Shown: positions 9,104 through 17,217 of the stretch, one piece after another
How positions within the stretch are numbered: position 1 is the first letter of the stretch
Layout: each line of letters begins with the position of its first letter
NCBI GenBank assembly: GCA_027483885.1
Contig: JAIXTO010000106.1
Span: 1-52,190 of the forward strand
From: Rhizobiaceae bacterium
Lineage (GTDB): Bacteria; Pseudomonadota; Alphaproteobacteria; Rhizobiales; Rhizobiaceae
Direction: 5' to 3'
Length of the DNA: 52,190 nucleotides
The notes under the pieces: model-generated
Databases searched by the model: none
Told to the model about the DNA's origin: nothing
The model's input: the letters and a program-made list of their open reading frames with translations, nothing else
Made by a program: the position numbers and the translations under genes

Positions 9104-9664
9104 ATGGCAAAACAATTCCAGCAACTGAATGATCATCATGTTCGGTTCATTGCCGACCAGCATCTGTTTTTCACCGCGTCGGCTGCACCCGTTGGCCATG
9201 TGAATGTGTCTCCGCGCAGCACGGACATGTTCCGGGTCCTGTCGGACACCACCGTGATGTATCTCGACAGAACGGGCAGCAGCAATGAAACCGCAGCGCA
9301 CCTGAAGGCAGACGGCCGCCTGACGATCATGTTCTGTGCCATGGATGGCCCTCCGCTGATCATGCGCCTTTACGGAACGGGCCGGGTCATTCACCGGGAG
9401 GATCCTGAGTTTGCCGCACGGCTTGCGCAGCATTTCAACGGCAATGCGCCGCTTGGCGCGCGCCAGATGGTTCATCTCGATATCCACATGGTCCAGACAT
9501 CCTGCGGTTATGGGGTACCGCTCTTCGACTACCGGGAGGAACGTCCGCAGATGGATGCCTGGGCCCGATCCAAAGGCACCGATGGCATCGAGCAGTACTG
9601 GCGGGAAAAGAATCGCATCAGCCTCGACGGGTTTCCGACCGGACTGTTTGGCGAGGACGAGTGA
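9104..9664 (+). CDS. Pyridoxamine 5'-phosphate oxidase-like FMN protein
   Basis: Split-barrel flavin-binding protein of 186 residues. Recognisable parts are the early strand HHVRFIADQHLFFTASA, the VNVSPRS motif, a LDRTGSSNETAAHL segment and DGRLTIMFCAMDGPP, as in the Pyridox_ox superfamily. It is not PdxH, because the PdxH substrate motifs are absent; such proteins are usually annotated as general flavin or haem-binding oxidoreductases. It stands alone after the pyk terminator. No good ribosome site precedes the ATG. Substrate unknown. Confidence 0.82.
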   Translation: MAKQFQQLNDHHVRFIADQHLFFTASAAPVGHVNVSPRSTDMFRVLSDTTVMYLDRTGSSNETAAHLKADGRLTIMFCAMDGPPLIMRLYGTGRVIHREDPEFAARLAQHFNGNAPLGARQMVHLDIHMVQTSCGYGVPLFDYREERPQMDAWARSKGTDGIEQYWREKNRISLDGFPTGLFGEDE

Positions 9665-9712
9665 GCCATACGGACCGGCAAGCCCTCAGGGGCGCTTCTC
9701 TTATCTCGATGA

Positions 9713-10327
9713 TTAATGTCGTGTTGCGATAGCAGCGGCTGCCCCGCCCAGAGCGACGGCTCCAATCCGGTTGGCAATCCGTGTGGCACGAGGGGTTCGC
9801 AACAGAAGCCGCGCCTTGTGGGCAAGGAAGGTCCAGGTCAGATCGATCGCAGCCAGCGTTATCAGCGTGACGGCGGCGAGGATCGCCCATTCCCGAACTC
9901 CCGTCTCCGAAAGGTCGACCAGGGACGGCAGAAGGGCAAGGTAGAACACCATGATCTTCGGGTTGCCCAAGGTGAGCGCCATGCCCGCACCAAACATGGA
10001 CAAGGGCGAAGCCCGTCGAGGAAGATCGTCAGCAGCCTCGCCCACCGGCTTGCGCCACATCTTGAACGCCAGCCAGCAGAGATAGGCGACGCCGAGCCAC
10101 TTCAGGACATGAAATCCGAATTGAAATGTCTGCGCCAGCGCGGTGAGGCCAGCCATCGCCATCGTGAGCCAGATCACCTCGCCAATCCACATGGCAGCGA
10201 CGAAAGGAATAACGTCGCGCCAACCGCTGGTCATCACACGCGATACCAGTGCGGCGATGCTCGGGCCTGGCGTTCCCGCATTCAGAAGCAGGGCACCGGC
10301 AAAGATGGCAACAGACATGAATTCCAT
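9713..10327 (-). CDS. LysE/RhtB family amino-acid exporter
   Basis: Inner-membrane exporter of 204 residues with about six hydrophobic segments. The family signature NAGTPGPSIAALVSRVMTSG lies at about 16-35 and GMALTLGNPKIMVFY at about 114-128, both typical of LysE/RhtB proteins that export amino acids such as lysine, homoserine or threonine. The substrate cannot be read from sequence. It is convergent with the flavin protein and has no adjacent LysG-type regulator. Confidence 0.9.
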   Translation of the reverse strand: MEFMSVAIFAGALLLNAGTPGPSIAALVSRVMTSGWRDVIPFVAAMWIGEVIWLTMAMAGLTALAQTFQFGFHVLKWLGVAYLCWLAFKMWRKPVGEAADDLPRRASPLSMFGAGMALTLGNPKIMVFYLALLPSLVDLSETGVREWAILAAVTLITLAAIDLTWTFLAHKARLLLRTPRATRIANRIGAVALGGAAAAIATRH

Positions 10328-10662
10328 GGCTTCCTCGGGTTAGTTTGACCTAGAAAACAAATCATAGCCCATCAATGACCGCTCTTCTATGCAGTGGCAA
10401 ATAACCCAATGACATCGTCGGTTTGCGATTGAATTTTTAAGGTCGAAAAAGCCAGCATGGTGCGCCAGATGAGGGTGCAGAATGCTTCAAGACGATATTT
10501 CCTGCAAGATAAACCGTCCTAAACACCCGTTCCACAAGGGGGGCGGCGGCACCCGTATCTGCCTTGATTCCACATCTCGGTTAGGGGCGCCGATTTTGCC
10601 CCCTTTTTTCTTTGGTAACCGTTGCCGCCGCCCTCTTGTTACGCTGACTGCGTTTGCTGCGC
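10328..10662. other. Intergenic region with a possible small-RNA gene
   Basis: 335 bp between the start of the LysE gene and the end of the hydrolase gene, both on the minus strand. The only clear signal is a plus-strand terminator at 10583-10609 that serves no annotated gene, implying a short plus-strand transcript starting somewhere in about 10430-10520. A short plus-strand reading frame starting at 10482 runs through the terminator and is not convincing. Confidence 0.4.
10583..10609 (+). terminator. Orphan terminator on the plus strand
   Basis: GGGGC at 10584-10588 pairs with GCCCC at 10598-10602, followed by a C and six T residues. Its sequence is nearly the same as the pyk terminator 1.6 kb upstream. 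No plus-strand coding gene ends here. Confidence 0.6.
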
Positions 10663-11655
10663 TTACTCGGCCTGCGCCTGCGTCAGGTTTTCCGCGGCAA
10701 GGCGTTTTTCATCAAGCGCGGCAATTGCCTGCAGGTCGCGGTCCTTGCCCGCCAGCTTTTCAATGGCGGCGATGGCAAGATCGGTCACGACGTAATCCGG
10801 TTTGTGGCCAAGACCTTTTACCCAGATCAGTTCCGAATGCTCCAGATCACGCTTCAGGCCGGTCGAGTGGATATTGGCGAGAACGATGGGATCGCTGTCG
10901 CCGGTGATGATCACCGCCGGGCTTTTGATCTCCTTGTAGCGGGGCGCAACGCGCGTCACGTAGGCGAGCAGGTTTGCGACATCCCGGGCGTTGTTGCGAA
11001 AGGTTTCCGGGCGCAGCACGAGGGCGGGCGCGCCGTCTTCAAGATAGTTCTCGCGGGGACGGTTGGGGCGGAAGACGCCGCGCGTGGCGGGGTCCAGCAT
11101 CATCATGCCCGCCGGCATCACCAGCGTGTGGCTGAACAGCCAGCCGATGACGGGCAGGGCCGTCAGCCGGTAATGCCAGTCTATGCCGCCCGGCCAGGGG
11201 TGGGTGGCAGCTGAGAGAAAGACCGTGCCGATCACCTTGTCGGGATGGGTGAGCGCAAAACTTGCGGCAATCGCGCCACCGAAGGAATGCGCAACGATGA
11301 TCGCCTTGGCGATGCCGCGCTTTTCCATGAGGCGCGCAATGGCATCCGCCTGCCCGTCGGGAAAATCATTTTCCGGCCCGCCGCGCTCGGAATAACCGTG
11401 GCCGGGGCGGTCAACGAACAGCAGTTCGGCGCGGCCCTCAAGGGGTGCGCGAAACGCGGCCTCCTGGTCCCGCAGATTGCCGCTGGCGCCGTGGATGAAG
11501 ACGATGGGTGGCAGGTCCGGATTTGGCCCCGGCGTCACAGAGAGCGCGTTGAGGCTGTAGCCGCCGATATCGGTCAGCGTGCCGGTGTTGGGAAATTCGC
11601 GCTCGATTTTTGCCGATTCGGTGGCGGTAAAGCCGAAGGCGGCGGCAAGCAGCAT
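10663..11655 (-). CDS. Alpha/beta hydrolase, N-terminally membrane-anchored
   Basis: Hydrolase of at least 330 residues with a full catalytic triad: nucleophile S124 in AHSFGG, D255 in TGDSDP and H284 in GLGHKPD; the oxyanion motif is FIHGASGN (53-60). The substrate is unknown. The start is uncertain. The ATG at 11655 has no ribosome site and splits a hydrophobic segment that continues upstream in frame for 12 codons (to a CTG at 11691) preceded by GAGG at 8 nt. A non-ATG start at 11691 would give a complete membrane anchor and couple it to the TPR gene, whose stop is 13 nt away. Confidence 0.87.
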   Translation of the reverse strand: MLLAAAFGFTATESAKIEREFPNTGTLTDIGGYSLNALSVTPGPNPDLPPIVFIHGASGNLRDQEAAFRAPLEGRAELLFVDRPGHGYSERGGPENDFPDGQADAIARLMEKRGIAKAIIVAHSFGGAIAASFALTHPDKVIGTVFLSAATHPWPGGIDWHYRLTALPVIGWLFSHTLVMPAGMMMLDPATRGVFRPNRPRENYLEDGAPALVLRPETFRNNARDVANLLAYVTRVAPRYKEIKSPAVIITGDSDPIVLANIHSTGLKRDLEHSELIWVKGLGHKPDYVVTDLAIAAIEKLAGKDRDLQAIAALDEKRLAAENLTQAQAE

Positions 11656-11701
11656 GGCGAGAACGGCAAGGGAAATCAGGATATAAGACAGGGGATGCGC
11701 C

Positions 11702-12331
11702 TCAGGTGCGGCTGCCGGCGAGCTTGTCGGAGAGTTTCAGCATATTCTCCTGAGCATCGCGGTCGGCGGGATAAATCGCGAGATAGCGCTCCCATGCTTT
11801 CAGGGCAAGCGCGTCCTCACCCGAATCGGTGAGGATCGTCGCCATGCCGGCAATGGCTGGAAAATAACGCGGGTCCTTGCGCAGAACCTGATTGATGTCG
11901 GCCATGGATTTGCGCAGGTCGCCCATCGTGTAATGCAGCGTGGCGCGCCGATTCCAGGCTTCCGCATAATCCGGCTGTAGCACCGTAACCTGATCGAGGA
12001 AATCGAGCGCTGCACCATTGTTCTTGTCGTTGACGGATTTGGAGGCCCACTGCATCAGGAGATCGACCGTGGCGCTGCCGGACTGGCGCCAGTTGGAGAC
12101 GATCTGCTGGGCGATGCTGCGGGCCTTGTCGGCATCACGCTCGCGCTTCAGGGCGTCAAACAGCGTCTGCTGCGTGGCATGGGCGGAAGGCGCGTTGGCG
12201 GCAGCCGGTGCTTCTGTAGGCGCCGGCTTGGCGCTTTCAGAACCTTGAGGCACGCTCTCCTGCGCAAGGGCAGGGGCCAAGGCCGCAAGGCTGGTCAGGA
12301 GAATCGCGAGGGGCAAACGGAAAAAGCGCAT
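11702..12331 (-). CDS. Exported tetratricopeptide-repeat protein
   Basis: Periplasmic protein of 209 residues. Residues 1-23 are a signal peptide ending ALA-Q; residues 24-52 are a Pro/Ala/Ser linker; about 90-200 are helical TPR-like repeats (AALDFLDQVTVLQPDYAEAW, LRKSMADINQVLRKDPRYFP, ALKAWERYLAIYPADRDAQE). TPR proteins act as protein-binding scaffolds; the partner is unknown. The alpha/beta hydrolase follows closely and may be coupled to it, suggesting a shared envelope role. Confidence 0.85.
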   Translation of the reverse strand: MRFFRLPLAILLTSLAALAPALAQESVPQGSESAKPAPTEAPAAANAPSAHATQQTLFDALKRERDADKARSIAQQIVSNWRQSGSATVDLLMQWASKSVNDKNNGAALDFLDQVTVLQPDYAEAWNRRATLHYTMGDLRKSMADINQVLRKDPRYFPAIAGMATILTDSGEDALALKAWERYLAIYPADRDAQENMLKLSDKLAGSRT

Positions 12332-12442
12332 GCAGATAAGGTAATCCGCATGCGCTCTAGTGGAAACCGAAATTTCGAAGGTTTTCGAGAAAGTGATCTT
12401 CAGGAGCCGGCGATAACAAGATCATGCCGGTTCGACCGCCGA

Positions 12443-12568
12443 TCAGCCCTGACGAGCCTTGAAACGCGGGTTAGCCTTGTTGATGATGTAAACGCGACCC
12501 TTGCGGCGAACCAGGCGGTTATCGCGGTGACGGGCCTTAAGCGCTTTAAGCGAGTTCTTGATCTTCAT
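12443..12568 (-). CDS. rpmJ: Ribosomal protein L36, zinc-free type
   Basis: 41-residue basic protein of the large ribosomal subunit, too short to be found by length alone. It reads [14 protein letters not shown] at the start and [16 protein letters not shown] at the end, with RRKGRVY in the middle. The zinc-binding Cys/His set of classical L36 is absent, so this is the C-minus (YkgO-like) form. It is a single-gene unit with its own promoter at 12658-12686. Confidence 0.95.
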   Translation of the reverse strand: MKIKNSLKALKARHRDNRLVRRKGRVYIINKANPRFKARQG

Positions 12569-12657
12569 TGTTCTGATCCGCGGTATCGAGGGCGCTTGGG
12601 CCACTCATGTCTCTGACAAACAAAGGATGCCATGGGCACCCCCTTTAGGATGGGAGG

Positions 12658-12686
12658 CTGATACAGGTTCACCACCTGCCTGTCAA
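12658..12686 (-). promoter_or_regulatory. Sigma70-type promoter for rpmJ
   Basis: On the minus strand TTGACA (12681-12686) is separated by exactly 17 nt from TATCAG (12658-12663). The -35 box is perfect and the -10 box matches 4 of 6. The expected start is near 12651, giving a leader of about 80 nt before rpmJ. It lies just after the purK stop. Confidence 0.6.
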
Positions 12687-12714
12687 CCGCGCCTGCCTTT
12701 GCGGCCAAGGCATT

Positions 12715-13773
12715 TCACCGCAAAAGCTGTGTGACATGGCCCATCTTGCGGCCGGGACGCGCCTCGCTCTTGCCGTAGAGATGGACGAGCACATCGGGCT
12801 TTGCCAGCCATTGCGGCACGTCGTTCATGTCGTCGCCGATGAGATTGGTCATCACGCAATCGGAATGACGGGCGGGATCGCCCAGCGGAAGCCCCATCAC
12901 GGCGCGAATATGCTGCTCGAACTGTGAGACCACGCAAGCCGCTTCCGTCCAGTGGCCGGAATTGTGAACGCGCGGCGCGATCTCGTTGGCAATCAAGGCC
13001 CCATCCGGCATCACGAAAAATTCCATGCCGATGACGCCGACGTAATCGAGCGCCGAGAGCAGCCGTTCGGCAGCTGTTCTGGCCATCTCCTGCGTTTCGG
13101 CAGTGATTCTCGCCGGAAGCGTGGAGGTATGGAGAATACCGTTGCGATGAACGTTTTCGGCCACGTCGAAGCTTTTCACCGTGCCGTCGATGGCGCGGGC
13201 GGCAATGACGGACACTTCGCGCTCGAAGGCGACGAAACTTTCGAGAATCAGCGGCACGCCACCCATCGCGGCAAAGACGCCATCGGCGCTGTCGCCGGGG
13301 CCGCGAAACACGCGCTGACCCTTGCCGTCATAACCCATGCGGCGTGTCTTCAGCACACCTTGGCCGCCGAAATCGGCAAGCGCGGCGACAAGATCCGCAT
13401 CGCTGTCGACCGCATGGAAACGCGCCGTCTCGATGCCGCAGCCGTTGAGAAAACGCTTTTCGCTCAACCGGTCCTGCGCCACATCAAGCGCCTGTGCAGG
13501 CGGATAGACCGGGCGCGAGGCTGAGAGATGCATGGCGGCCGAGACCGGCACGTTTTCGAATTCATAGGTGATCACGTCGCAGGCGGCGGCGAGTTCATCG
13601 AGCGCTGCCGGATCGTCATAGGCGGCAACGATCTGGCGGTTTGCCACCTGCGCTGCCGGACAATCCGGCTGCGGTTCGAGAATCACTGTCTGGAAATTGA
13701 GTCTGGCGGCGGCCATCGCCAGCATGCGGCCCAGCTGGCCGCCGCCGATGATACCAAGGGTCTTGAGCGTCAT
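12715..13773 (-). CDS. purK: N5-carboxyaminoimidazole ribonucleotide synthase
   Basis: ATP-grasp enzyme of purine biosynthesis that joins bicarbonate to AIR to make N5-CAIR for PurE. Length is 352 residues, normal. Marks are [11 protein letters not shown] (8-18), [11 protein letters not shown], the ATP-grasp segment [30 protein letters not shown], the metal-site region [20 protein letters not shown] and [11 protein letters not shown]. Its ATG overlaps the purE stop by 4 nt, so the two are coupled. Confidence 0.97.
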   Translation of the reverse strand: MTLKTLGIIGGGQLGRMLAMAAARLNFQTVILEPQPDCPAAQVANRQIVAAYDDPAALDELAAACDVITYEFENVPVSAAMHLSASRPVYPPAQALDVAQDRLSEKRFLNGCGIETARFHAVDSDADLVAALADFGGQGVLKTRRMGYDGKGQRVFRGPGDSADGVFAAMGGVPLILESFVAFEREVSVIAARAIDGTVKSFDVAENVHRNGILHTSTLPARITAETQEMARTAAERLLSALDYVGVIGMEFFVMPDGALIANEIAPRVHNSGHWTEAACVVSQFEQHIRAVMGLPLGDPARHSDCVMTNLIGDDMNDVPQWLAKPDVLVHLYGKSEARPGRKMGHVTQLLR

Positions 13774-14291
13774 GGCGCCTCGTCGATGGGATAGTCTGCA
13801 ATAGCGGCCGTCTGGCGGGCGCGGTAATCGTCTAGCCGGTCGGCCAGATCGTCATCGGACAGGGCAAGAACGGCAGCAGCGATCAACGCGGCATTCACTG
13901 CGCCAGCGCGGCCGATGGCAAGCGTTCCCACAGGGATGCCGGCCGGCATCTGCACGATGGAATAAAGACTGTCGAGGCCGGACATGGATTTCGACTGCAC
14001 GGGAACGCCAAACACCGGAAGCGGCGTCAGTGCCGCCACCATGCCGGGCAGGTGGGCTGCACCGCCGGCTCCGGCAATGATGATCTGAAAGCCTTCTGCG
14101 CGTGCGCCCTTGGCAAAGGCCACCATGCGCTCCGGCGTGCGGTGGGCGGATATGATCCGCGCCTCATAACCGACATCGAGAGCATCCAGCGTGTCGGCGG
14201 CGTTCTTCATGGTCTCCCAGTCCGACTGGCTTCCCATGATGATGGCAACGGGCGGTCTCTCTTGCAGCAAGCTCACGTCCTCTGTCGTCAC
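13770..14291 (-). CDS. purE: N5-carboxyaminoimidazole ribonucleotide mutase
   Basis: Converts N5-CAIR to CAIR in purine synthesis. The class I PurE signature is complete: IMGSQSDW at 18-25, the catalytic SAHRTPER at 48-55 (H50), [13 protein letters not shown] and [16 protein letters not shown]. Length is 173 residues. It overlaps the upstream DUF465 gene and the downstream purK gene by 4 nt each, forming a tight DUF465-purE-purK operon. Confidence 0.97.
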   Translation of the reverse strand: MTTEDVSLLQERPPVAIIMGSQSDWETMKNAADTLDALDVGYEARIISAHRTPERMVAFAKGARAEGFQIIIAGAGGAAHLPGMVAALTPLPVFGVPVQSKSMSGLDSLYSIVQMPAGIPVGTLAIGRAGAVNAALIAAAVLALSDDDLADRLDDYRARQTAAIADYPIDEAP

Positions 14292-14491
14292 GCGATGATG
14301 TCTGGAATGATCTGGTCTTCGAGCTGCGTCATCTTGTCCTTGATGGCGAGCTTCTTTTTCTTCATGCGCTGGATACGCAGCGCCTCGCAGCCTGTCTGGA
14401 TCATGGCATTGATGGCGGCGTCATAGTCTTCGTGTTCCTGGCGCAGCCGCGCCAGCGTCAGCCTGATATCCGCCTGTTCCTGATCAGCCAT
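14288..14491 (-). CDS. YdcH / DUF465 family small coiled-coil protein
   Basis: 67-residue charged helical protein with the DUF465 C-terminal block [20 protein letters not shown] (about 39-58). It is the first gene of the purE-purK operon, with a 4-nt stop/start overlap. The function is unknown. A second DUF465 gene is divergent from it across 375 bp. Confidence 0.88.
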   Translation of the reverse strand: MADQEQADIRLTLARLRQEHEDYDAAINAMIQTGCEALRIQRMKKKKLAIKDKMTQLEDQIIPDIIA

Positions 14492-14866
14492 GGATCCCGT
14501 GTCCCCTTGTCTTCATTCCGGTCTTTGTCTCGCCGGGGAATGCCCGCAAGCTCCTACCATCAAACCGTGTGAACGACTAGAGCGATGGGCGGCAAATCTC
14601 CGCCCCATTCGAGCCAGAGACGCGCCGATTAATCAACGCCTAATGTCGCTTTGGGTAAATGCTTCGCAGTGTTCTCAAGCGAGGCAGGGCAGGCGAAGAA
14701 TTTTCCAAGCCTTCATCTGTCTTTAAACACGCGCACCGATTTGCCGCGGAGATGTCACGATTTCGCCTTCGACAAAGCCATCGGATCGTGTCACAATTCC
14801 TTTGCAAACCTGAAGCCACGGGCTCACGGAGAGCCGGTGGCAGGAAAAAAGGGAAGGACGTGCCAC
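14492..14866. other. Spacer between two divergent DUF465 genes
   Basis: 375 bp that should hold the promoters of the purE operon (minus) and the second DUF465 gene (plus). A hairpin-forming GGGCGG...CCGCCC lies at about 14587-14608 without a T-tract. Reading frames here are short and lack ribosome sites. No clear -35/-10 pair was recognised. Confidence 0.4.
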
Positions 14867-15043
14867 ATGACCATACAGGCTCATATCGCATCGCTCGAAA
14901 AGAAGCATGGTGCTCTTGAGGAGGAGCTTCAGACTATTCTTGCGTCCCCATCCTCCGATGACAAGGAAATCGCTGACCTGAAGCGCCGCAAATTGCGCAT
15001 CAAGGATCAGATGGAGCGGTTGAGGAGCGACACACGCCACTGA
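14867..15043 (+). CDS. Second YdcH / DUF465 family protein
   Basis: 58-residue protein with the DUF465 pattern SLEKKHGALEEELQ, then DLKRRKLRIKDQMERL. The frame is open further upstream, but the ATG at 14867 has AAGGA 8 nt before it and starts the family domain. The shared KL+IKD+M block shows it is a paralogue of the gene at 14288. A terminator follows at about 15095. Function unknown. Confidence 0.88.
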   Translation: MTIQAHIASLEKKHGALEEELQTILASPSSDDKEIADLKRRKLRIKDQMERLRSDTRH

Positions 15044-15094
15044 CCTTTCGACGAGAGCCTATGAGTTCTTGCATGCGTTATTGACCAAACCCAG

Positions 15095-15142
15095 CCGCCG
15101 CCCGCTCAAGGCCAGACGCCACACGAGGCGGCGGTTTTATTT
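15095..15142 (+). terminator. Terminator of the second DUF465 gene
   Basis: CCGCCGCC at 15095-15102 pairs with GGCGGCGG at 15127-15134, followed by TTTTATTTT. The 24-nt loop is long. Confidence 0.75.
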
Positions 15143-15237
15143 TGGGAAGTTTCGTGCGTTCCGGCGCGCGTCTGATTTGAAGGCTGGCCGGCGCGCCAAT
15201 GCTTTCAGCTCGCAAGCGCCCACGTCCAGACAATCCT

Positions 15238-15498
15238 TCAGGACCAGAACTGATCGAGCCAGAGGTTGAGCTTCTGGAAGCCCTTGCTGTTTAACGCATA
15301 GATGCGCTTTGTGCCCTCGGCCGTCACCGTGACCAGATTGCTGTCGAGCAGCGCCTTCAGGTGCTGCGACACGGCGGGCCGACTGATCGGCAGGCCTTCC
15401 GCCAGCTGGTTGACCGTGCGCGGGGCACGCCTCAACTCCTCCAGCAAGTAACGCCGGTTTGGATCAGCAATAGCGGAAAATGGATCGATTGTCGTCAT
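15238..15498 (-). CDS. ArsR-family winged-helix regulator
   Basis: 86-residue DNA-binding regulator. The sequence fits the ArsR/SmtB fold: PFSAIADPNRRYLLEELRR, then the helix-turn-helix NQLAEGLPISRPAVSQHLKA (about 31-50) and a wing VTAEGTKRIYALN. No metal-binding cysteines are present, so metal sensing is unlikely. The ATG at 15498 is preferred over a TTG at 15507; neither has a clear ribosome site. Relatives are often paired with an AHSA1/SRPBCC gene, but none lies downstream here. Confidence 0.9.
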   Translation of the reverse strand: MTTIDPFSAIADPNRRYLLEELRRAPRTVNQLAEGLPISRPAVSQHLKALLDSNLVTVTAEGTKRIYALNSKGFQKLNLWLDQFWS

Positions 15499-15582
15499 GG
15501 GATGCAACTTACGCGAGGAAGTTTATCGCGGCAAGACTATTCTTGTGCGCCGCAGCATCCAAAGCAAAATTAGTCGTATTTT

Positions 15583-16359
15583 TTAGAAAGGCATCACATC
15601 CCAAAGTAATTTGAGCGCTGCCAGAAGTCCTAATCCATACGCCAGCGGATAAAACACCTCCGGCTTCAATCGCCGCACGATCACGGCGCCGGCCATGGTT
15701 GCAACAAGGGCGACCGGCAGGAGCGTAAAGGAAATCGACAGGTTCTTCGTATCAAGCGCACCGAGCGCCACATAGGGGATGACCTTGATGGCATTGACCA
15801 GCGCAAAAAACCGCACGCTGGCGCCCGTATACGCCTTGGGGTCAAGCCGCAGCGGCAGGGCATAGATCTGGAAGGGAGGGCCGCCGGCATGGGCCACGAA
15901 ACTGCCATAGCCGCACAGCGTGCCCCAGAACAGCGCAGGCCCGGTGCGATGGCCGGCAGGGGCGGGCAGCTCGCCCTTGCTCGGGCCGTAGACCTGATAG
16001 AAATAACGCAGGGCAAACAGGATCATCGAGACGGCGATGACGAAGCGCAGCACGTCTGGCGGCACATAGGCCGATGTCGCCCAGCCGAGCGCCACGCCCA
16101 CCATGCCACCGGGCAGGAAGGCAAGCAGCAGCTTGCGGTCGTTATGCTTGCGCCAGGCGTAGAGCGCCACCATGTCCATCACGATGAGGATCGGCAGGAA
16201 GATGGCGGCGGCATCCACGGGGCTGACGACCAGCGCCATCAGCGGCACGCCGATCAGCGCGAACGCACCGCCAAGGCCTCCCTTGGAGAGGCCGACCAAC
16301 GCAACCGCCGGGACGGCTGCGGCAAAAAAGGTGAGACTGGGGAGATCAAAGCCGAGCAT
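15583..16359 (-). CDS. TauE/SafE (TSUP) family permease
   Basis: Inner-membrane protein of 258 residues with about eight hydrophobic segments and the family motifs VGLSKGGLGGAFALIGVPLM (about 21-40) and GTLCGYGSFVAHAGGPPFQI. The TSUP family moves sulfonates, sulfite or other small anions; the substrate is not readable here. The frame extends upstream to 16458, but that part is polar and unlike the family, so I start at 16359. It may share a promoter region with the ArsR gene, which is 84 nt downstream on the same strand. Confidence 0.88.
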   Translation of the reverse strand: MLGFDLPSLTFFAAAVPAVALVGLSKGGLGGAFALIGVPLMALVVSPVDAAAIFLPILIVMDMVALYAWRKHNDRKLLLAFLPGGMVGVALGWATSAYVPPDVLRFVIAVSMILFALRYFYQVYGPSKGELPAPAGHRTGPALFWGTLCGYGSFVAHAGGPPFQIYALPLRLDPKAYTGASVRFFALVNAIKVIPYVALGALDTKNLSISFTLLPVALVATMAGAVIVRRLKPEVFYPLAYGLGLLAALKLLWDVMPF

Positions 16360-16555
16360 GGAGCGCCAGGGGGCAAGTCTAGGGTGTTGATCGGAAGGCC
16401 GGACCGGTCTATCGGACTTAGGACGGGATGACGAGCCCCAAACCGGATGAAGCTGCATTTTAAGACATGCAGTCGGTTAAGGCGCCGCAGACCCATAGAC
16501 ACAGACATGACATTGGCCAGATCCCCGGCCAGAGACCTGCCAGATTGGACACGCC

Positions 16556-17209
16556 ATGACACTTCCGGAAGACCGCTGCCGCCTCGTGCTGATCGTGCCC
16601 GATGCCGATGACGATGCAGCTCTTTCCGAAAAGCTGGAGCATGCCTTGCGCGGCGGCGACGTGGCCTCGGTCATCGTGCCGCAATACGGCCTCGACGAAG
16701 TCTCGTTCCAGAAGCGTGCCGAAACACTGGTGGCCATCATCCAGCAGGCAGGCGCGGCTGCCCTTGTTGCCGGCGACAGCCGGGTTGCCGGTCGCGCCAA
16801 GGCGGACGGTCTCCACATTGTCGGCAAGGTCGAGGAGCTGGCAGAGGCGATTGAAAAATTCACGCCGAAGATGATCGTCGGCGCGGGCTCCGCTGCCGAC
16901 CGTCACACGGCGCTGGAAGTGGGCGAGGCGCGCCCCGATTACATTTTTTTCGGCAAGCTCGACGGCGACATCAAGCCGGATGCGCATCCGAAGAACCTGG
17001 CGCTTGGCGAATGGTGGGCCTCGATGGTGGAGATCCCCTGCATCGTGATGGGCGGCACCGATATCGCCTCCGTGCTGCAGGTGGCCGAAACCGGCGCCGA
17101 GTTCGTCGCCCTTCGCCTGGCTGTTTTCGATCATCCGGCGGGGACTGCGGCCGCAATCTCTGAAATCAACGCCTTGTTGGACGAAAAAGCGCCACGGTTT
17201 GGCGCTTGA
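16556..17209 (+). CDS. Thiamine-phosphate synthase-like TIM-barrel protein
   Basis: 217-residue protein resembling ThiE, which joins HMP-PP and thiazole phosphate. Matching segments are RCRLVLIVPD at the start, ADGLHIVGK (83-91, in place of DGVHLGQ in true ThiE), VGAGSAADRHTALEVGE, PDYIFFGKLDGDIKPDAHPK and IPCIVMGGTD. The usual GQ and the phosphate-binding glycines are changed, and no thi genes are nearby, so a different substrate or a non-catalytic role is possible. The downstream SEL1 gene starts at or just after its stop codon. Confidence 0.75.
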   Translation: MTLPEDRCRLVLIVPDADDDAALSEKLEHALRGGDVASVIVPQYGLDEVSFQKRAETLVAIIQQAGAAALVAGDSRVAGRAKADGLHIVGKVEELAEAIEKFTPKMIVGAGSAADRHTALEVGEARPDYIFFGKLDGDIKPDAHPKNLALGEWWASMVEIPCIVMGGTDIASVLQVAETGAEFVALRLAVFDHPAGTAAAISEINALLDEKAPRFGA

Positions 17210-17217
17210 AGATCGGC

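Noticed and set aside
10482..10907. 141-residue plus-strand frame
   Set aside because: It reads through a rho-independent terminator and into the antisense of the hydrolase gene.
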